The notes under the pieces are model-generated. The model made no database searches. It was not told the DNA's origin and saw only the letters and a list, made by a program, of their open reading frames with translations. The translations under genes and the position numbers were made by a program. From Acidobacteriota bacterium (GTDB taxonomy: Bacteria > Acidobacteriota > JAAYUB01), in assembly GCA_018001935.1 (NCBI GenBank), contig JAGNHB010000004.1, positions 117,276-153,067 on the forward strand: DNA of 35,792 nt. Reading direction: 5' to 3'. The first letter of the stretch is position 1, and every line of letters begins with the position of its first letter. Below are positions 16,020 to 24,694 of the stretch, in pieces.

Positions 16020-17084
16020 ATGCTGTTCTTGACGGGCCGGGAAATCGAAGCGTGGAACCGGTGGGGACGCGAAGCAGTGGAGGGGAGCCTGGCGCCCGGC
16101 GAGGTGCCCCCCGGCGTGCGGGCCCCGCTGCGCCCCGTCTTCTGCTTCTTCGCGGGCACGATGCTCACCGCCCGCGGACAGCGCGACGCCGGCCGGGGCT
16201 GGCTGCTCGCGGGCACCCGGGAGGAGACGGCGGGGCTCATGACCAACGCCCTGGTGACGGCCTTCCTGGAGCGGCACGGCGGCCGGCTGGTCAAGCCCGC
16301 CGTGGTCTTCGCGGACCCGGCCCCCTACCTCCACTTCATCGGGGTCCCGCCCATGCAGAGGGCCCGGGAGCAGTTCCGGGCCTTCGCCGCCCGCTCCCTG
16401 CCCCGTTTCGACCACCCGCTGCACTTCCTGGACATCGGATGCGGCGACGGCGACCTCACCGTCACCGTCCTTCGGCGACTCCAGATGGAGGGGAACGCGG
16501 CGTCCGTCGGGGAGGTGGCCCTGGTGGACTCGTCCAAGGCCATGCTGGACATGGCCGAGGGCAAGGTGCGCGAGGCCTTCCCGGGGTGTTCCGTCCGGAC
16601 CTTCCACGACCGGATCCAGAACGTGGCCGGGCAGGTGGGCGAGGGCTACGACGTGGCCGTCTGCTCGCTGTCCTACCACCACATGCCGAGGGAAACCAAG
16701 CTGGCTCACCTGGGGGAACTCTCGGGGCGCCTCGACCACCTGCTCCTCTTCGAACTCGGCGCCGACAACGACACGCCGGAGATGCACTCGCCGGAACTGG
16801 CGATGGCGGTCTACCAGTCCTACGGGCGGATCATCGACTTCATCTTCGCCCACGACACCGACATCCGCACGGCCCAGGAGAGCGTGGACTGCTTCCTCAT
16901 GGTGGAGGCGGTCTCCTTCCTCACCCAGCCGCGCGGGGAGCGCTCCGACTACCACATGCTCCGCGGGCAGTGGCACGAGGCCTTCCAAATGGGCCTGGGC
17001 CCGGCCTACCGATGCCTCGGCGACACCACCTGCCACGCCGACGAGCACCTCGACCTCTTCGCCCTGCACTACGGCCGGGGGTGA
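16020..17084 (+). CDS. Class I SAM-dependent methyltransferase
   Basis: This 354-residue protein has a Rossmann-fold methyltransferase core from ~residue 130. Motif I is FLDIGCGDGDLTVTVL (~137), followed by VALVDSSKAMLDMAEGKV (acidic loop after beta-2), and YDVAVCSLSYHHMPRETKL is the post-IV region. The first ~120 residues are a separate domain I do not recognise. It is cytoplasmic and the acceptor substrate is unknown. ATG 16020 was preferred to GTG 16014 because GGAGG (16008-16012) is seven bases from it. The next gene begins 54 bases downstream in the same direction with its own ribosome-binding site, so co-transcription with the TRIC fusion protein is likely. Confidence 0.85.
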   Translation: MLFLTGREIEAWNRWGREAVEGSLAPGEVPPGVRAPLRPVFCFFAGTMLTARGQRDAGRGWLLAGTREETAGLMTNALVTAFLERHGGRLVKPAVVFADPAPYLHFIGVPPMQRAREQFRAFAARSLPRFDHPLHFLDIGCGDGDLTVTVLRRLQMEGNAASVGEVALVDSSKAMLDMAEGKVREAFPGCSVRTFHDRIQNVAGQVGEGYDVAVCSLSYHHMPRETKLAHLGELSGRLDHLLLFELGADNDTPEMHSPELAMAVYQSYGRIIDFIFAHDTDIRTAQESVDCFLMVEAVSFLTQPRGERSDYHMLRGQWHEAFQMGLGPAYRCLGDTTCHADEHLDLFALHYGRG

Positions 17085-17138
17085 TCCCGGCCGCGTATCC
17101 TTGCGCGGCCGCATCAAGCTTAGCGCCAAGGGGAGGAC

Positions 17139-19346
17139 ATGAAGACAAGCACGGCGTCGTTCCGTTCAAGGGGAAGGGGCGTCCTCCCCTCGTCGGCGGC
17201 GGGGACCCGGCCCCTTCCCGGGCGCCGGCCGGTCGTCTTCCTGGCTCTGTATCTCCTCTTCGCCGCCACGGGGTGGGCCTCCGCCTACGACTCCTCCACC
17301 CGGACACTGCGCTGCGGCTGGTACCCGTGGGACCCCTACCAGTTCCTCGACCCCGAGGCCGAGCTTCCCCTCCTCACCGGCCTGGACGTGAAGCTCGTGC
17401 GCGCCGTCTTCCGGGACGCCGGCTACACCGTGGACTTCGGCGAGGAGGTCAGCTGGGCGCGGCACCAGGCCGACATCCGGGACGGGGCCCGCGACATCGC
17501 CGCCGGCACCTTCATGACCCCGGAGCGGGCCGCGTACGCCTGGTTTTCGAAACCCTACCGGACGGAGACCGACGTCCTCTACGTCCGCCCCGGCGAGGCC
17601 GGGCGGCTTCCCGCCGCCACGACGGGCGAACTGCTCCGCCGGATGAGCGCCCGGCGTTTCCGGATCGGCATCGTGGACGGCTACAACTATGGCCCCGAAG
17701 TGATGGCCTGGATCGCGGACCCGGCCAACCGGGGGCTCGTCTTCCCCACCGGCAACGATTACGACAACCTGGTCCGGCTCCTGGACAACCGGATCGACGG
17801 CTTCCTGGCCGACCGTCTCGCGGGAGCCACCCTGGCGTGGCGGAAGGACCTGCAGTCGCGTCTCGAGGAGCACCCGGTCCCGGTCTTCCACGGGGAACTC
17901 CGGGTGATGTTCAGCAAGCGGACGATGAGCGTGCGGGACGTTGAGGCCTTCAACCGGAGCCTCGACCGGCTCCGGGACTCCGGGGCCTACCACCAGATCG
18001 TCCGGGAGTACCTCTTCCCGGTTCTCCTGGCCATGACGGTTCACCGGCCCTGGTTCTTCGTCCTCGACATCCTCGGCACCCTCGCTTTCGCCGTCTCCGG
18101 CGTCCTGCTCGCGCGCCGGGAGCGCTACGACATCTTCGGGGCCTTCGTCCTGGCCGCCCTCCCGGCCGTCGGGGGAGGGGTCCTGCGGGACCTCCTGACC
18201 GATCGCAACCCCCTCGGCGTCATGCGCGACCCTGTTTACCTGCTCGCCATCCTCGGCGTGGTGGTCACCGGCGCGCTCTGCTACCGGCTGTGGGACCGGG
18301 CCCAGGCCCGAAAGCCGGATCAGGCCGCCCCCCTGGCCGCCGGGACGAAGCGGCGTCACCGGTCCCCCCGTTTTGCCCGGAACCTGTTCCTGGTTTGCGA
18401 CGCGTTGGGACTGGCCGCCTTCACGGTCGTCGGCGTCGTGGTGGCCGTCGAGACCCGGTGCCACCCCCTGTGGCTGTGGGGCCCCATCCTGGCGACCCTG
18501 ACCGGCGCGGGGGGCGGGATCATCCGGGACGTGGTCCGGGCCGACTCCAACAACCCGAGCCTGAAGGGGTCCATTTACCCCGAGATCTCGGTGGCCTGGG
18601 GGCTGGCGTTCTCCCTCTTCCTGATCTGGGAAACGTCCCGGCTGAAACTGCCGGAAGTCCTGGCCGGCGTCATCGTCACCCTGTCGGGCGTCCTGCTCAC
18701 CCGCTGGCTGGTTGTGAGGTGGGGCGTCCGAAGCCTGTTCATGTACGACCGCCGCCGCTATGCCCCCTCCGTCGCCCTGGACCGGGTCGCGGCCCTGCAG
18801 TCCGCCTGGCTGGCCTCGCTGCCCGCGCTGCTCGAGGGCTCACGGGAGACGCGGCCCGCCGGGGGCTTCGACCTGGAGGCGGTCTTCAATTCGTGCCTCG
18901 CCTGGGAAGACGACGCCCGGTCCCAGTTGACGGACCTGGCCGCCGAACAGCTTCCCGAGGACAACCTGAAGACAAAAATCCTCCTGGAGAAACGGCAGTG
19001 GCGGCTGTCCGCGCTCCAGGCCGACCTGCGCGAGTTCACCGCCTGCACGGCCTTCCCCCGGGGAGAAGGGCCGGCGGCGGCCTTCTTCGTCAACCTGGCG
19101 GAAGCCCTCGACGCGATCTGCCGGGTCGCCGCGGATGCGCTCGGGAAACCGGGGGGGGAGGACGCCGCCATCCTGCGCCAGGTCACGGACGAGCCGGCCG
19201 GAACGCTGGCGAAGCTTCGCCGCGAGTACCTCGCCTCCATGACCGGCACGGACCCCGAAACCCTCCGGGCCGTCCTGCACGGGATCGGCCTGTTCGAGCG
19301 CTGCGTCGGCCACCTGCAGGCTCTGGGCCGGACCCTCGGGGAGTGA
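17139..19346 (+). CDS. Fusion: periplasmic solute-binding domain + two TRIC/UPF0126 modules + helical tail
   Basis: This 735-residue protein has four parts. An N-terminal signal or anchor spans ~30-48. Residues ~55-285 form a family-3 solute-binding domain (LRCGWYPWDPYQF, GLDVKLVRAVFRDAGYTVDF, RDIAAGTFMTPERAAYAWFSKPY, GAYHQIVREYLFP). Residues ~303-375 and ~415-500 are two UPF0126/TRIC modules, each with the D-x-x-G-x-x-F/A-F-x-V-S/G helix and a GGGxxRD motif (VGGGVLRDLLTD; AGGGIIRDVVRAD). Residues ~530-735 form a soluble helical region without a clear family. TRIC-type proteins are trimeric cation channels or small-solute transporters; an attached amino-acid-binding domain could gate or feed the pore. 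The start ATG at 17139 has GGGGAGG at 17130-17136, two bases upstream. Confidence 0.85.
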   Translation: MKTSTASFRSRGRGVLPSSAAGTRPLPGRRPVVFLALYLLFAATGWASAYDSSTRTLRCGWYPWDPYQFLDPEAELPLLTGLDVKLVRAVFRDAGYTVDFGEEVSWARHQADIRDGARDIAAGTFMTPERAAYAWFSKPYRTETDVLYVRPGEAGRLPAATTGELLRRMSARRFRIGIVDGYNYGPEVMAWIADPANRGLVFPTGNDYDNLVRLLDNRIDGFLADRLAGATLAWRKDLQSRLEEHPVPVFHGELRVMFSKRTMSVRDVEAFNRSLDRLRDSGAYHQIVREYLFPVLLAMTVHRPWFFVLDILGTLAFAVSGVLLARRERYDIFGAFVLAALPAVGGGVLRDLLTDRNPLGVMRDPVYLLAILGVVVTGALCYRLWDRAQARKPDQAAPLAAGTKRRHRSPRFARNLFLVCDALGLAAFTVVGVVVAVETRCHPLWLWGPILATLTGAGGGIIRDVVRADSNNPSLKGSIYPEISVAWGLAFSLFLIWETSRLKLPEVLAGVIVTLSGVLLTRWLVVRWGVRSLFMYDRRRYAPSVALDRVAALQSAWLASLPALLEGSRETRPAGGFDLEAVFNSCLAWEDDARSQLTDLAAEQLPEDNLKTKILLEKRQWRLSALQADLREFTACTAFPRGEGPAAAFFVNLAEALDAICRVAADALGKPGGEDAAILRQVTDEPAGTLAKLRREYLASMTGTDPETLRAVLHGIGLFERCVGHLQALGRTLGE

Positions 19347-19349
19347 GCC

Positions 19350-19391
19350 GCGCTCCGGCGCCGGCGGGGCCCCCGCCCGGGGGAGCGCCTT
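19350..19391 (+). terminator. Possible terminator after the TRIC fusion gene
   Basis: GCGCTCC (19350-19356) pairs perfectly with GGAGCGC (19382-19388), followed by CTTT, just after the stop codon. The inner loop is itself GC-palindromic. The T-run is short. Confidence 0.4.
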
Positions 19392-19452
19392 TCCGCCGGC
19401 AGCTTCGAGAGCGGTGCTCCGGCGGTCACCGCGCCGCACCCCGAACCGGCCG

Positions 19453-20880
19453 TCAAGGAGCCGCCAGTTGGCGGATCATGGCCCTGGCGTTCTCGTTGGA
19501 CGGGTCGAGTTCCAGGGATTTGCGGTAGGCGGTCAGCGCCTCGCCGGGTCGCCCGTTCGCCAGGCACATCTGGCCCCGGCGATCGTGGACGCGCCAGCTG
19601 CCGGGGAAGCTCGCCACGTTCAGCCCGGACACGGCATCCGCGGCCTCGAGATACCCGTTCAGGAAGAGAATTTCCACCAAGGAGTGGAGCGAAGCTTCGT
19701 CGAAGATCAGCTTGGGGTCCTTTCCCTCCTGGAGTTTCCGGTAGGTCCTCACGGCCGCGTCGGTCCCGGACGCCCGGCAGGCCTCGAGGATCTCCCGGGC
19801 TGGGAAGCGCTGGAACTGACCCCAGACGCGGGCCACGTTCGCCTCGTGCTCCTCCCGGACCCAGTCGGCCCCCTGGTTTTTCCAGACCGGGAGGTCCGTG
19901 AGCCAGGCGAACCGTCCTTCCAGACGCAGCTCCCGCTGCAGCGGTTCGAGGCCGGTCCCCTGTTTCGCCGCCATCTCCGCGGCCGCCCACAGCTCGCCCA
20001 GGTAGCGGCGGCGGGCCTTGATCTCCGCCAGAGGCCAGGGCCCTGAGCTTACCACCAGGTTCGTGATCGTCCCCTCCTCGGCGAGGATCCCGTCCAGCAC
20101 CGCCAGGAGGCGGGCAATCCCGAGGTCCTGCCAGGGGTGGGTGTTCAGGTAGGGCAGCAGGTGCTGATCGTGGAAGAGGAACTTGCCGAAAACGACCAAC
20201 CCGATCTCCGGGATGCGGGCGACCAGGCCGGGCGTCCCGCGGGCTGCGGCACCGGCGTCGACGAGCAGGAGGGTCATATCGCCAAGGTCGATGGACAGCC
20301 GTTCGGTGAAGGTGGTGGTCGGAAGGATCAGCTCGTACCCTTCGGAGAGGTCGTCGGCCATGCCCCGGCAGAACGCCATCCATGCCCGCTCCCGACGCTC
20401 GCCGTCGGACCCCGGGGCCGATTCGGACATGCGCCGGCGTGCACTCTCCTCTTTCAGACGCCACATGTCCACCAGGGGCTTGAGGTAGAGGTCGATCCGG
20501 CCCTTCTGCCGGGCCAGAACCTCCCCGCACTCCCGGAGGGCCAGGATCCGGGCGTCCGGGTAAACCGAACCACCTCCCGTCAAATCCAGCCGCCCGTGGG
20601 TCAGAACCACCAGGGTGACGTCCTTCCGGCCGAACTCCGTCTCGATCCGTTCCCGGAAACGCTTCGCCACCCGCGGGCACCAGAGGGAATCGAAGATGAT
20701 CAGGCCTTTCTTTGCATTGACGGCCACTTGCTGCCCGAGCGCCCCGTCGCTGACGAGGATCGCCTTCTCACCGAGCCGGGTCACGCGCAGCGGGGTGTCC
20801 CCACCGCCCTGCGCCGCGGCGAGGGGCACCCCGACGAAGAGCACCGCCGCCCGGAGGATCCCCGACATTTTAACGATCAT
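19453..20880 (-). CDS. Secreted metallo-beta-lactamase-fold protein with lost zinc ligands, TPR at C-terminus
   Basis: This 475-residue protein has a signal peptide (MIVKMSGILRAAVLFVGVPLAAAQ). Its beginning follows the MBL fold: VTRLGEKAILVSDG, GLIIFDSLWCPRVAKRFRERI, then VVLTHGRLDLTGG where active enzymes have THxHxDHxGG. Only the first His and the Asp remain; Arg and Leu replace the second and third ligands. Zinc hydrolase activity therefore seems unlikely, or needs another site. The last ~60 residues are TPR-like (GRPGEALTAYRKSLELDPSNENA). The ATG at 20880 has GGAGG eight bases upstream. It lies 59 bases after the SUMF1-domain gene on the same strand and is probably co-transcribed with it. 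Confidence 0.72.
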   Translation of the reverse strand: MIVKMSGILRAAVLFVGVPLAAAQGGGDTPLRVTRLGEKAILVSDGALGQQVAVNAKKGLIIFDSLWCPRVAKRFRERIETEFGRKDVTLVVLTHGRLDLTGGGSVYPDARILALRECGEVLARQKGRIDLYLKPLVDMWRLKEESARRRMSESAPGSDGERRERAWMAFCRGMADDLSEGYELILPTTTFTERLSIDLGDMTLLLVDAGAAARGTPGLVARIPEIGLVVFGKFLFHDQHLLPYLNTHPWQDLGIARLLAVLDGILAEEGTITNLVVSSGPWPLAEIKARRRYLGELWAAAEMAAKQGTGLEPLQRELRLEGRFAWLTDLPVWKNQGADWVREEHEANVARVWGQFQRFPAREILEACRASGTDAAVRTYRKLQEGKDPKLIFDEASLHSLVEILFLNGYLEAADAVSGLNVASFPGSWRVHDRRGQMCLANGRPGEALTAYRKSLELDPSNENARAMIRQLAAP

Positions 20881-20939
20881 GGCCTTACCCTCCCCGGAAA
20901 ATCGCTTTTCGCCCGTCGCCACCGCCTGATTTCAGATCC

Positions 20940-22508
20940 TCAGCGAGTGGATCGGGCCAGGCGGAAACCCATGCAGGGATCTGGTTCATCAGGGTCCCAG
21001 GCACCCCGGTACGCAGCGCGGCAGTAATTCGCAACGTTGCCAAAACCCCCGCCCCGGATCACGCGTTCTATGCCGGATGCAGCGCCGGGGTGGTCGGAGG
21101 CCGAACCTGTCGGGTAGAGCCCGTACCAGTCCCAGCACCATTCCCCGACGTTCCCGTGCATGTCCCGCAGTTTCCAGGCATTGGCGGTTTTCTGACCCAC
21201 CTCGTGGGTGGTCAGAGATGTGTTCGCTGAAAACCAGGCAACCGTCTCCAGGTGGGGATACATGCCCGCGGTCGAGTTCCCCAGGCAGTTGGCCGACGAA
21301 TAATTTGGTTCGACGACATAAAACGGTGTCGTCGTCCCCGCCCGGCAGGCGTATTCCCACTCCCCCTCCGTCGGCAGACGGTATCCGGTGACGTTCCAGT
21401 TGCAGTAAACAGGACCCGCGAGGTAGTTGTCGGCCGTGATCGGCTGGGTGAAACCCGCATCCGCGTAGTAGCAGCGCGTCCGCCCGTTGGCCAGCGAGAG
21501 CAGGTTGGCGAAGAGCACCGCCTCGAACCAGGAGACCGTCTGCACCGGGTTGTTCATTCCGGCCCCGCAGGATGTATAGGTCGGGTCCGCCGGGAGGGTC
21601 GGCTGCACGGTCCGGAGGTCCGCCCACATCTGGCGCGTGACTTCCGTTTCCATTAACGCCAGGCCCTGGCTCAGGGTATGAAAGAACTGGTTTTCTTCGG
21701 CAAATGCGCACGGCTCGCCCGGAGGCGAGCCCTGGGTGAAGGTCCCGGCCGGAATGTAGCGCAGGTTGCCGACGAGGGCGTCCGGCCCCACCAGGTCTCC
21801 GGCGGAGGGGATGGGAACGGGGCGGCCACCGAAGAAGAGGTGTCGATCCCCGGCGACGTTCCCGGTGATGTCGATGGGTGCCGGAATAGGGCCGTTGCTG
21901 AAGATACGGATGGTATCGAACCCGGTGTAAGGGGTTCCGGTCCAGATTCCGTCGCTCAGGCGCAGGTATTGCCCCCGGGCGGGTATGGTCACGTTCACCG
22001 AGGTCACAAGGCTGCCGCCCAGCCAGGCCTCGAGCGTTACATTGACCGCCGTTTCCAGGGGATTCATCAGGGCGACGCCGGTGTAGTCCATCCAGGATCG
22101 CACCGTATTCGGCAGCATCCACTTTTGGGCGGTCTCACCCGTCAGGAAGAACTCACATACGCTGGGAGAGTCGCCAAACTGGTAAGTGAGTTTAACGTCG
22201 AGGTCAGCCGGAGCGGTCAGGTGGGCTGTTCCGTTGTAACCCAGATCCAGGGGGGTAAAACTCGCCCAGGCCAGCGGCGGCACCTCCATCAGGAGCAGAG
22301 CACCATACGGATTCCCATCGGAACCATAGCGGGCTGCGGTGACGGTCACCGTGGAAAAACCCGCATTGTAGAACGATATCGTCGTCTTCCAACCGGCCAC
22401 GCTGGTGACGTGAGCGCACCAGGCGTCCAGCGCCGCCGCCACGGGACCTGCCAGCACGAAGAACAGGGATGTGCCCACGGATAATCTCAGCCATGTTCGG
22501 TTGCTCAT
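20940..22508 (-). CDS. Secreted SUMF1/FGE-sulfatase-domain protein
   Basis: This 522-residue protein has a signal peptide (MSNRTWLRLSVGTSLFFVLA). Residues ~25-260 are beta-rich (repeated NVTLEAWLGG/VNVTIPARGQ-type strands) and not recognised. Residues ~275-520 form a SUMF1 domain: YIPAGTFTQGSPPGE, ETEVTRQMWADL, NPVQTVSWFEAVLFANLLS, YRLPTEGEWEYACRAGT, RDMHGNVGEWCWDWYG, and RVIRGGGFGNVANYCRAAYRG at the end. Formylglycine-generating enzymes use two cysteines in RGGSxxCxxxYC; only the second is present, so this is probably a binding or structural SUMF1 protein. The ATG at 22508 has GGAGG five bases upstream, overriding a longer frame from 22631. Confidence 0.88.
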   Translation of the reverse strand: MSNRTWLRLSVGTSLFFVLAGPVAAALDAWCAHVTSVAGWKTTISFYNAGFSTVTVTAARYGSDGNPYGALLLMEVPPLAWASFTPLDLGYNGTAHLTAPADLDVKLTYQFGDSPSVCEFFLTGETAQKWMLPNTVRSWMDYTGVALMNPLETAVNVTLEAWLGGSLVTSVNVTIPARGQYLRLSDGIWTGTPYTGFDTIRIFSNGPIPAPIDITGNVAGDRHLFFGGRPVPIPSAGDLVGPDALVGNLRYIPAGTFTQGSPPGEPCAFAEENQFFHTLSQGLALMETEVTRQMWADLRTVQPTLPADPTYTSCGAGMNNPVQTVSWFEAVLFANLLSLANGRTRCYYADAGFTQPITADNYLAGPVYCNWNVTGYRLPTEGEWEYACRAGTTTPFYVVEPNYSSANCLGNSTAGMYPHLETVAWFSANTSLTTHEVGQKTANAWKLRDMHGNVGEWCWDWYGLYPTGSASDHPGAASGIERVIRGGGFGNVANYCRAAYRGAWDPDEPDPCMGFRLARSTR

Positions 22509-22654
22509 CGCGACCTCCATCGAGTTGGAATCGGGACTGGCTCCCTGCCGGCTTTGAGCCGACAGGGCTTCATCCTGACGACACCAGGATGATACAGACA
22601 AAGAGTTGCGTTCTCTTTGCCTCATGCTCACGTGCTCCTGACGACAGCTTTTTT

Positions 22655-22683
22655 ATAATATTACAAATCACGATAAAGATCAA
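22655..22683 (-). promoter_or_regulatory. Promoter of the SUMF1/MBL gene pair
   Basis: On the minus strand TTGATC (complement 22678-22683), a 17-base spacer and TATTAT (complement 22655-22660) stand out in an AT-rich island within GC-rich DNA. The implied leader is ~140 bases. Confidence 0.55.
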
Positions 22684-23030
22684 GATGACCGATGGGCCAC
22701 CCGCAGTGCCCTCATCCCGCCGGCGAACCTTCACGCCTGCGATTGGCCCGGTGCAAGGGCACGGGCTGGCATGCGGCCATCGGGACGACGAGCGATGGCA
22801 CAACGAAAGCGTCCCCGGCACGGGGGTCCTGGCGGATTGCGGCGCGGAGGTCCGACGGAGCGCCGCCTTGAGTGCGGTGACGCGCCCCGCGGCACCGCTT
22901 TCCCCGCGTCGCGCAGGCTCCCGGAGCGGCGCGGGAACCTCCCCGGGGCCGAGGATCCGTCGCTTTGCCGCAGTGCCGGACCGGCGGCCTGTCCCTTTTT
23001 CCCCGCGACTGTGGAGCGCATCCCCTCCGG

Positions 23031-23100
23031 CGGCGCTCCGGGGGCCTCCGCGCCTTCTCGTCGGCATGGCTGAAAACGGCGCTCCGGGGGCCTCCGCGCC
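23031..23100. repeat. Exact 24-bp direct repeat
   Basis: The same 24 bases, beginning CGGCGCTCCGGG and ending CTCCGCGCC, occur at 23031-23054 and 23077-23100, with start points 46 bases apart. Confidence 0.85.
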
Positions 23101-23196
23101 GCACTCCCCTCCGAGAATCCCCCTTGCGCGAAGGAGTCCGCGGGACGGCCAGGGCCAAGCGGTAACGGTCCACGAGAATCTCCCTGGCTCGCAGGA

Positions 23197-23258
23197 GCCC
23201 GCGACAGCGGGCGACTGAGTGTAGCCCAGGGCGAAGGGCGCTTCGCCCGAGCCCTGGG
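23197..23258. repeat. REP-like double hairpin
   Basis: GCCCGC-GACA-GCGGGC (23197-23212) is followed by a compound stem: CCCAGGG (23225-23231) with CCCTGGG (23252-23258), enclosing GGGCGAAG/CTTCGCCC (23229-23236 and 23241-23248). This resembles REP elements of other GC-rich bacteria. No REP-associated transposase gene is in the window. Confidence 0.65.
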
Positions 23259-23637
23259 ATCGGGTCGCCAGAAGTACCAGAGTCCGCAACGCGGGCGATT
23301 CTCGCGCCAAGTGTACCAGGAGGGTTGAGCATGTGGTCGGGTTGTTATGACAGTCTGATCGGAAATGAGTTGCGTCGAGAGACGCTATGTCTGCATGATA
23401 CGATTGGCTTTAGATAGTGCCTGGCACCCTTTGCTCCCTCCCGTTCTGGTGGGCGGCGTCACATTTGGGGGGCGACATCTCATTTGCAATGCCATCCGGC
23501 TTGACTTCCCCCCCGTTTTCGCCTACTTTCAGGCGGTGGCCATGGTCGGGCAGGCCGGCAGCGCCCCTTCCGGACCGCGACCCTTCGCACTGCCCTTGGG
23601 GCACCGCGCAACCCGTTTGGCAAGGAGGAGACCCCGC

Positions 23638-24675
23638 ATGGCCGCTCACCGGGAAGAAAAGCCCATCGCGCCGGGGCAGACCTTCGCCGTCGACCGCTTC
23701 CGGCCGGACGACGCGCCCGGCCTGGTCAACCTCTACACCTCCGTCTACGGCCCGCACTACACCTGGGAGTGCTACTACGACCCGGCCTGGCTCGTCGGGG
23801 CCAACCGCAACGGCGACCTGTACTCGGTGGTGGCCCGCACACCCGCCGGGGACATCGTCGCCCACGGCGCGCTCTTCCGCAGTTCCCCGCACCACCCCAA
23901 CCTCTACGAGGGCGGACAGTACGTGAGCCACAAGGCCTACCGCCACACCTTCGCCATCCACCGGATCAACCGCCACGTCACCGGGCCGCTGGCCCGGGAG
24001 GTGGGCGTCGACGGCGTCTTCGGGGAGGAGGTCTGCCACCAACTGGCCAGCCAGAAGGCCGCCGCCCTCGGGGGCGCGAAGGACTGCGCCATCCAGATCG
24101 ACCTGATGCCGGCGGCCACCTACGAGCGGGAGAAGAGCCTGACCGGCCGGGCCTGCTGCTGCACCTCGTACATCTCCTACCGGGACCGGCCCCAGGCCAC
24201 GTTCATCCCGCCGGTCTACCGGGAAGCGGTCGACGGGATCGCCGCGGACCTGGGCCTCGAGCGGGAGTGGCGCTCCGCCGACGCCGGGGCCCCGGGCGAG
24301 GCCGCCTCCGAACTGACCGTCCGGTTCTTCGACGACGCCGCGGTGGGGCGGTTCAACGTCGTCGCCGCCGGCGCGGACTTCGCGGCGGCCGTGGCGGGGC
24401 TGGAACAGGAGGGGGCGGGCCGGGGGACCCTGGTCTACCAGTTCTTCCTCAACGCCGGCCGGCCAGGGATCGGCCCGGCCGTGGACATTCTGAGAGCCCG
24501 CGGGTACTTTGTCGGCGGCTACGTCCCGCGGTGGTTCGACAGCGACGGCCTGCTGATGCAGAAAGTCCTGTCCGAGCCCGATTTCGCCGCCATCCAGCTG
24601 TACACCGACAAGGCCAGGCGCCTGCTGGACTTCATCCGCCGGGATTTCGACCGGGCCCGGCGGGAGGCGGGATGA
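23638..24675 (+). CDS. GNAT-superfamily acyltransferase-like protein
   Basis: This is a 345-residue cytoplasmic protein. The first half fits a GNAT fold (FAVDRFRPDDAPGLVNLYTSVYG, YSVVARTPAGDIVAHGALF, YEGGQYVSHKAYR, then a helix with VFGEEVCHQLASQKAA). The second half looks like another, degenerate GNAT-like lobe ending RARGYFVGGYVPRWFDSDG. No clear acetyl-CoA R/Q-x-x-G-x-G/A loop was seen. The ATG at 23638 has AAGGAGG nine bases upstream, so the reading frame extending back to 23365 is not used. Its C-terminal lobe resembles the C-terminal half of the ATPase/GNAT fusion at 31459, suggesting paralogous parts of one system. The MFS gene follows after 19 bases. Confidence 0.65.
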   Translation: MAAHREEKPIAPGQTFAVDRFRPDDAPGLVNLYTSVYGPHYTWECYYDPAWLVGANRNGDLYSVVARTPAGDIVAHGALFRSSPHHPNLYEGGQYVSHKAYRHTFAIHRINRHVTGPLAREVGVDGVFGEEVCHQLASQKAAALGGAKDCAIQIDLMPAATYEREKSLTGRACCCTSYISYRDRPQATFIPPVYREAVDGIAADLGLEREWRSADAGAPGEAASELTVRFFDDAAVGRFNVVAAGADFAAAVAGLEQEGAGRGTLVYQFFLNAGRPGIGPAVDILRARGYFVGGYVPRWFDSDGLLMQKVLSEPDFAAIQLYTDKARRLLDFIRRDFDRARREAG

Positions 24676-24694
24676 CGCGCAACCGGCGTTCCCC

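Larger units (their letters stand above)
22684..23637. other. Gene-free zone with structured repeats
   Basis: The long reading frames here are Arg/Pro-rich, overlap one another on both strands and have no recognisable domain or good start, so I do not call genes. The zone holds an exact 24-bp direct repeat (23031-23054 and 23077-23100) and a hairpin series at 23197-23258. The last ~270 bases before the GNAT gene are AT-richer and may hold its promoter, but no confident boxes were found. Confidence 0.55.

Noticed and set aside
20940..22508. Formylglycine-generating enzyme (active sulfatase activator)
   Set aside because: Only one of the two active-site cysteines is present, and no sulfatase gene is nearby.
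22570..23332. Several overlapping frames of 96-249 codons between the SUMF1 and GNAT genes
   Set aside because: They are on both strands, Arg/Gly/Pro-rich, without domains or convincing starts, and overlap repeats and hairpins.
23365..23637. 91-codon N-terminal extension of the GNAT gene
   Set aside because: The ATG at 23638 has AAGGAGG nine bases upstream and the extension has no recognisable domain.
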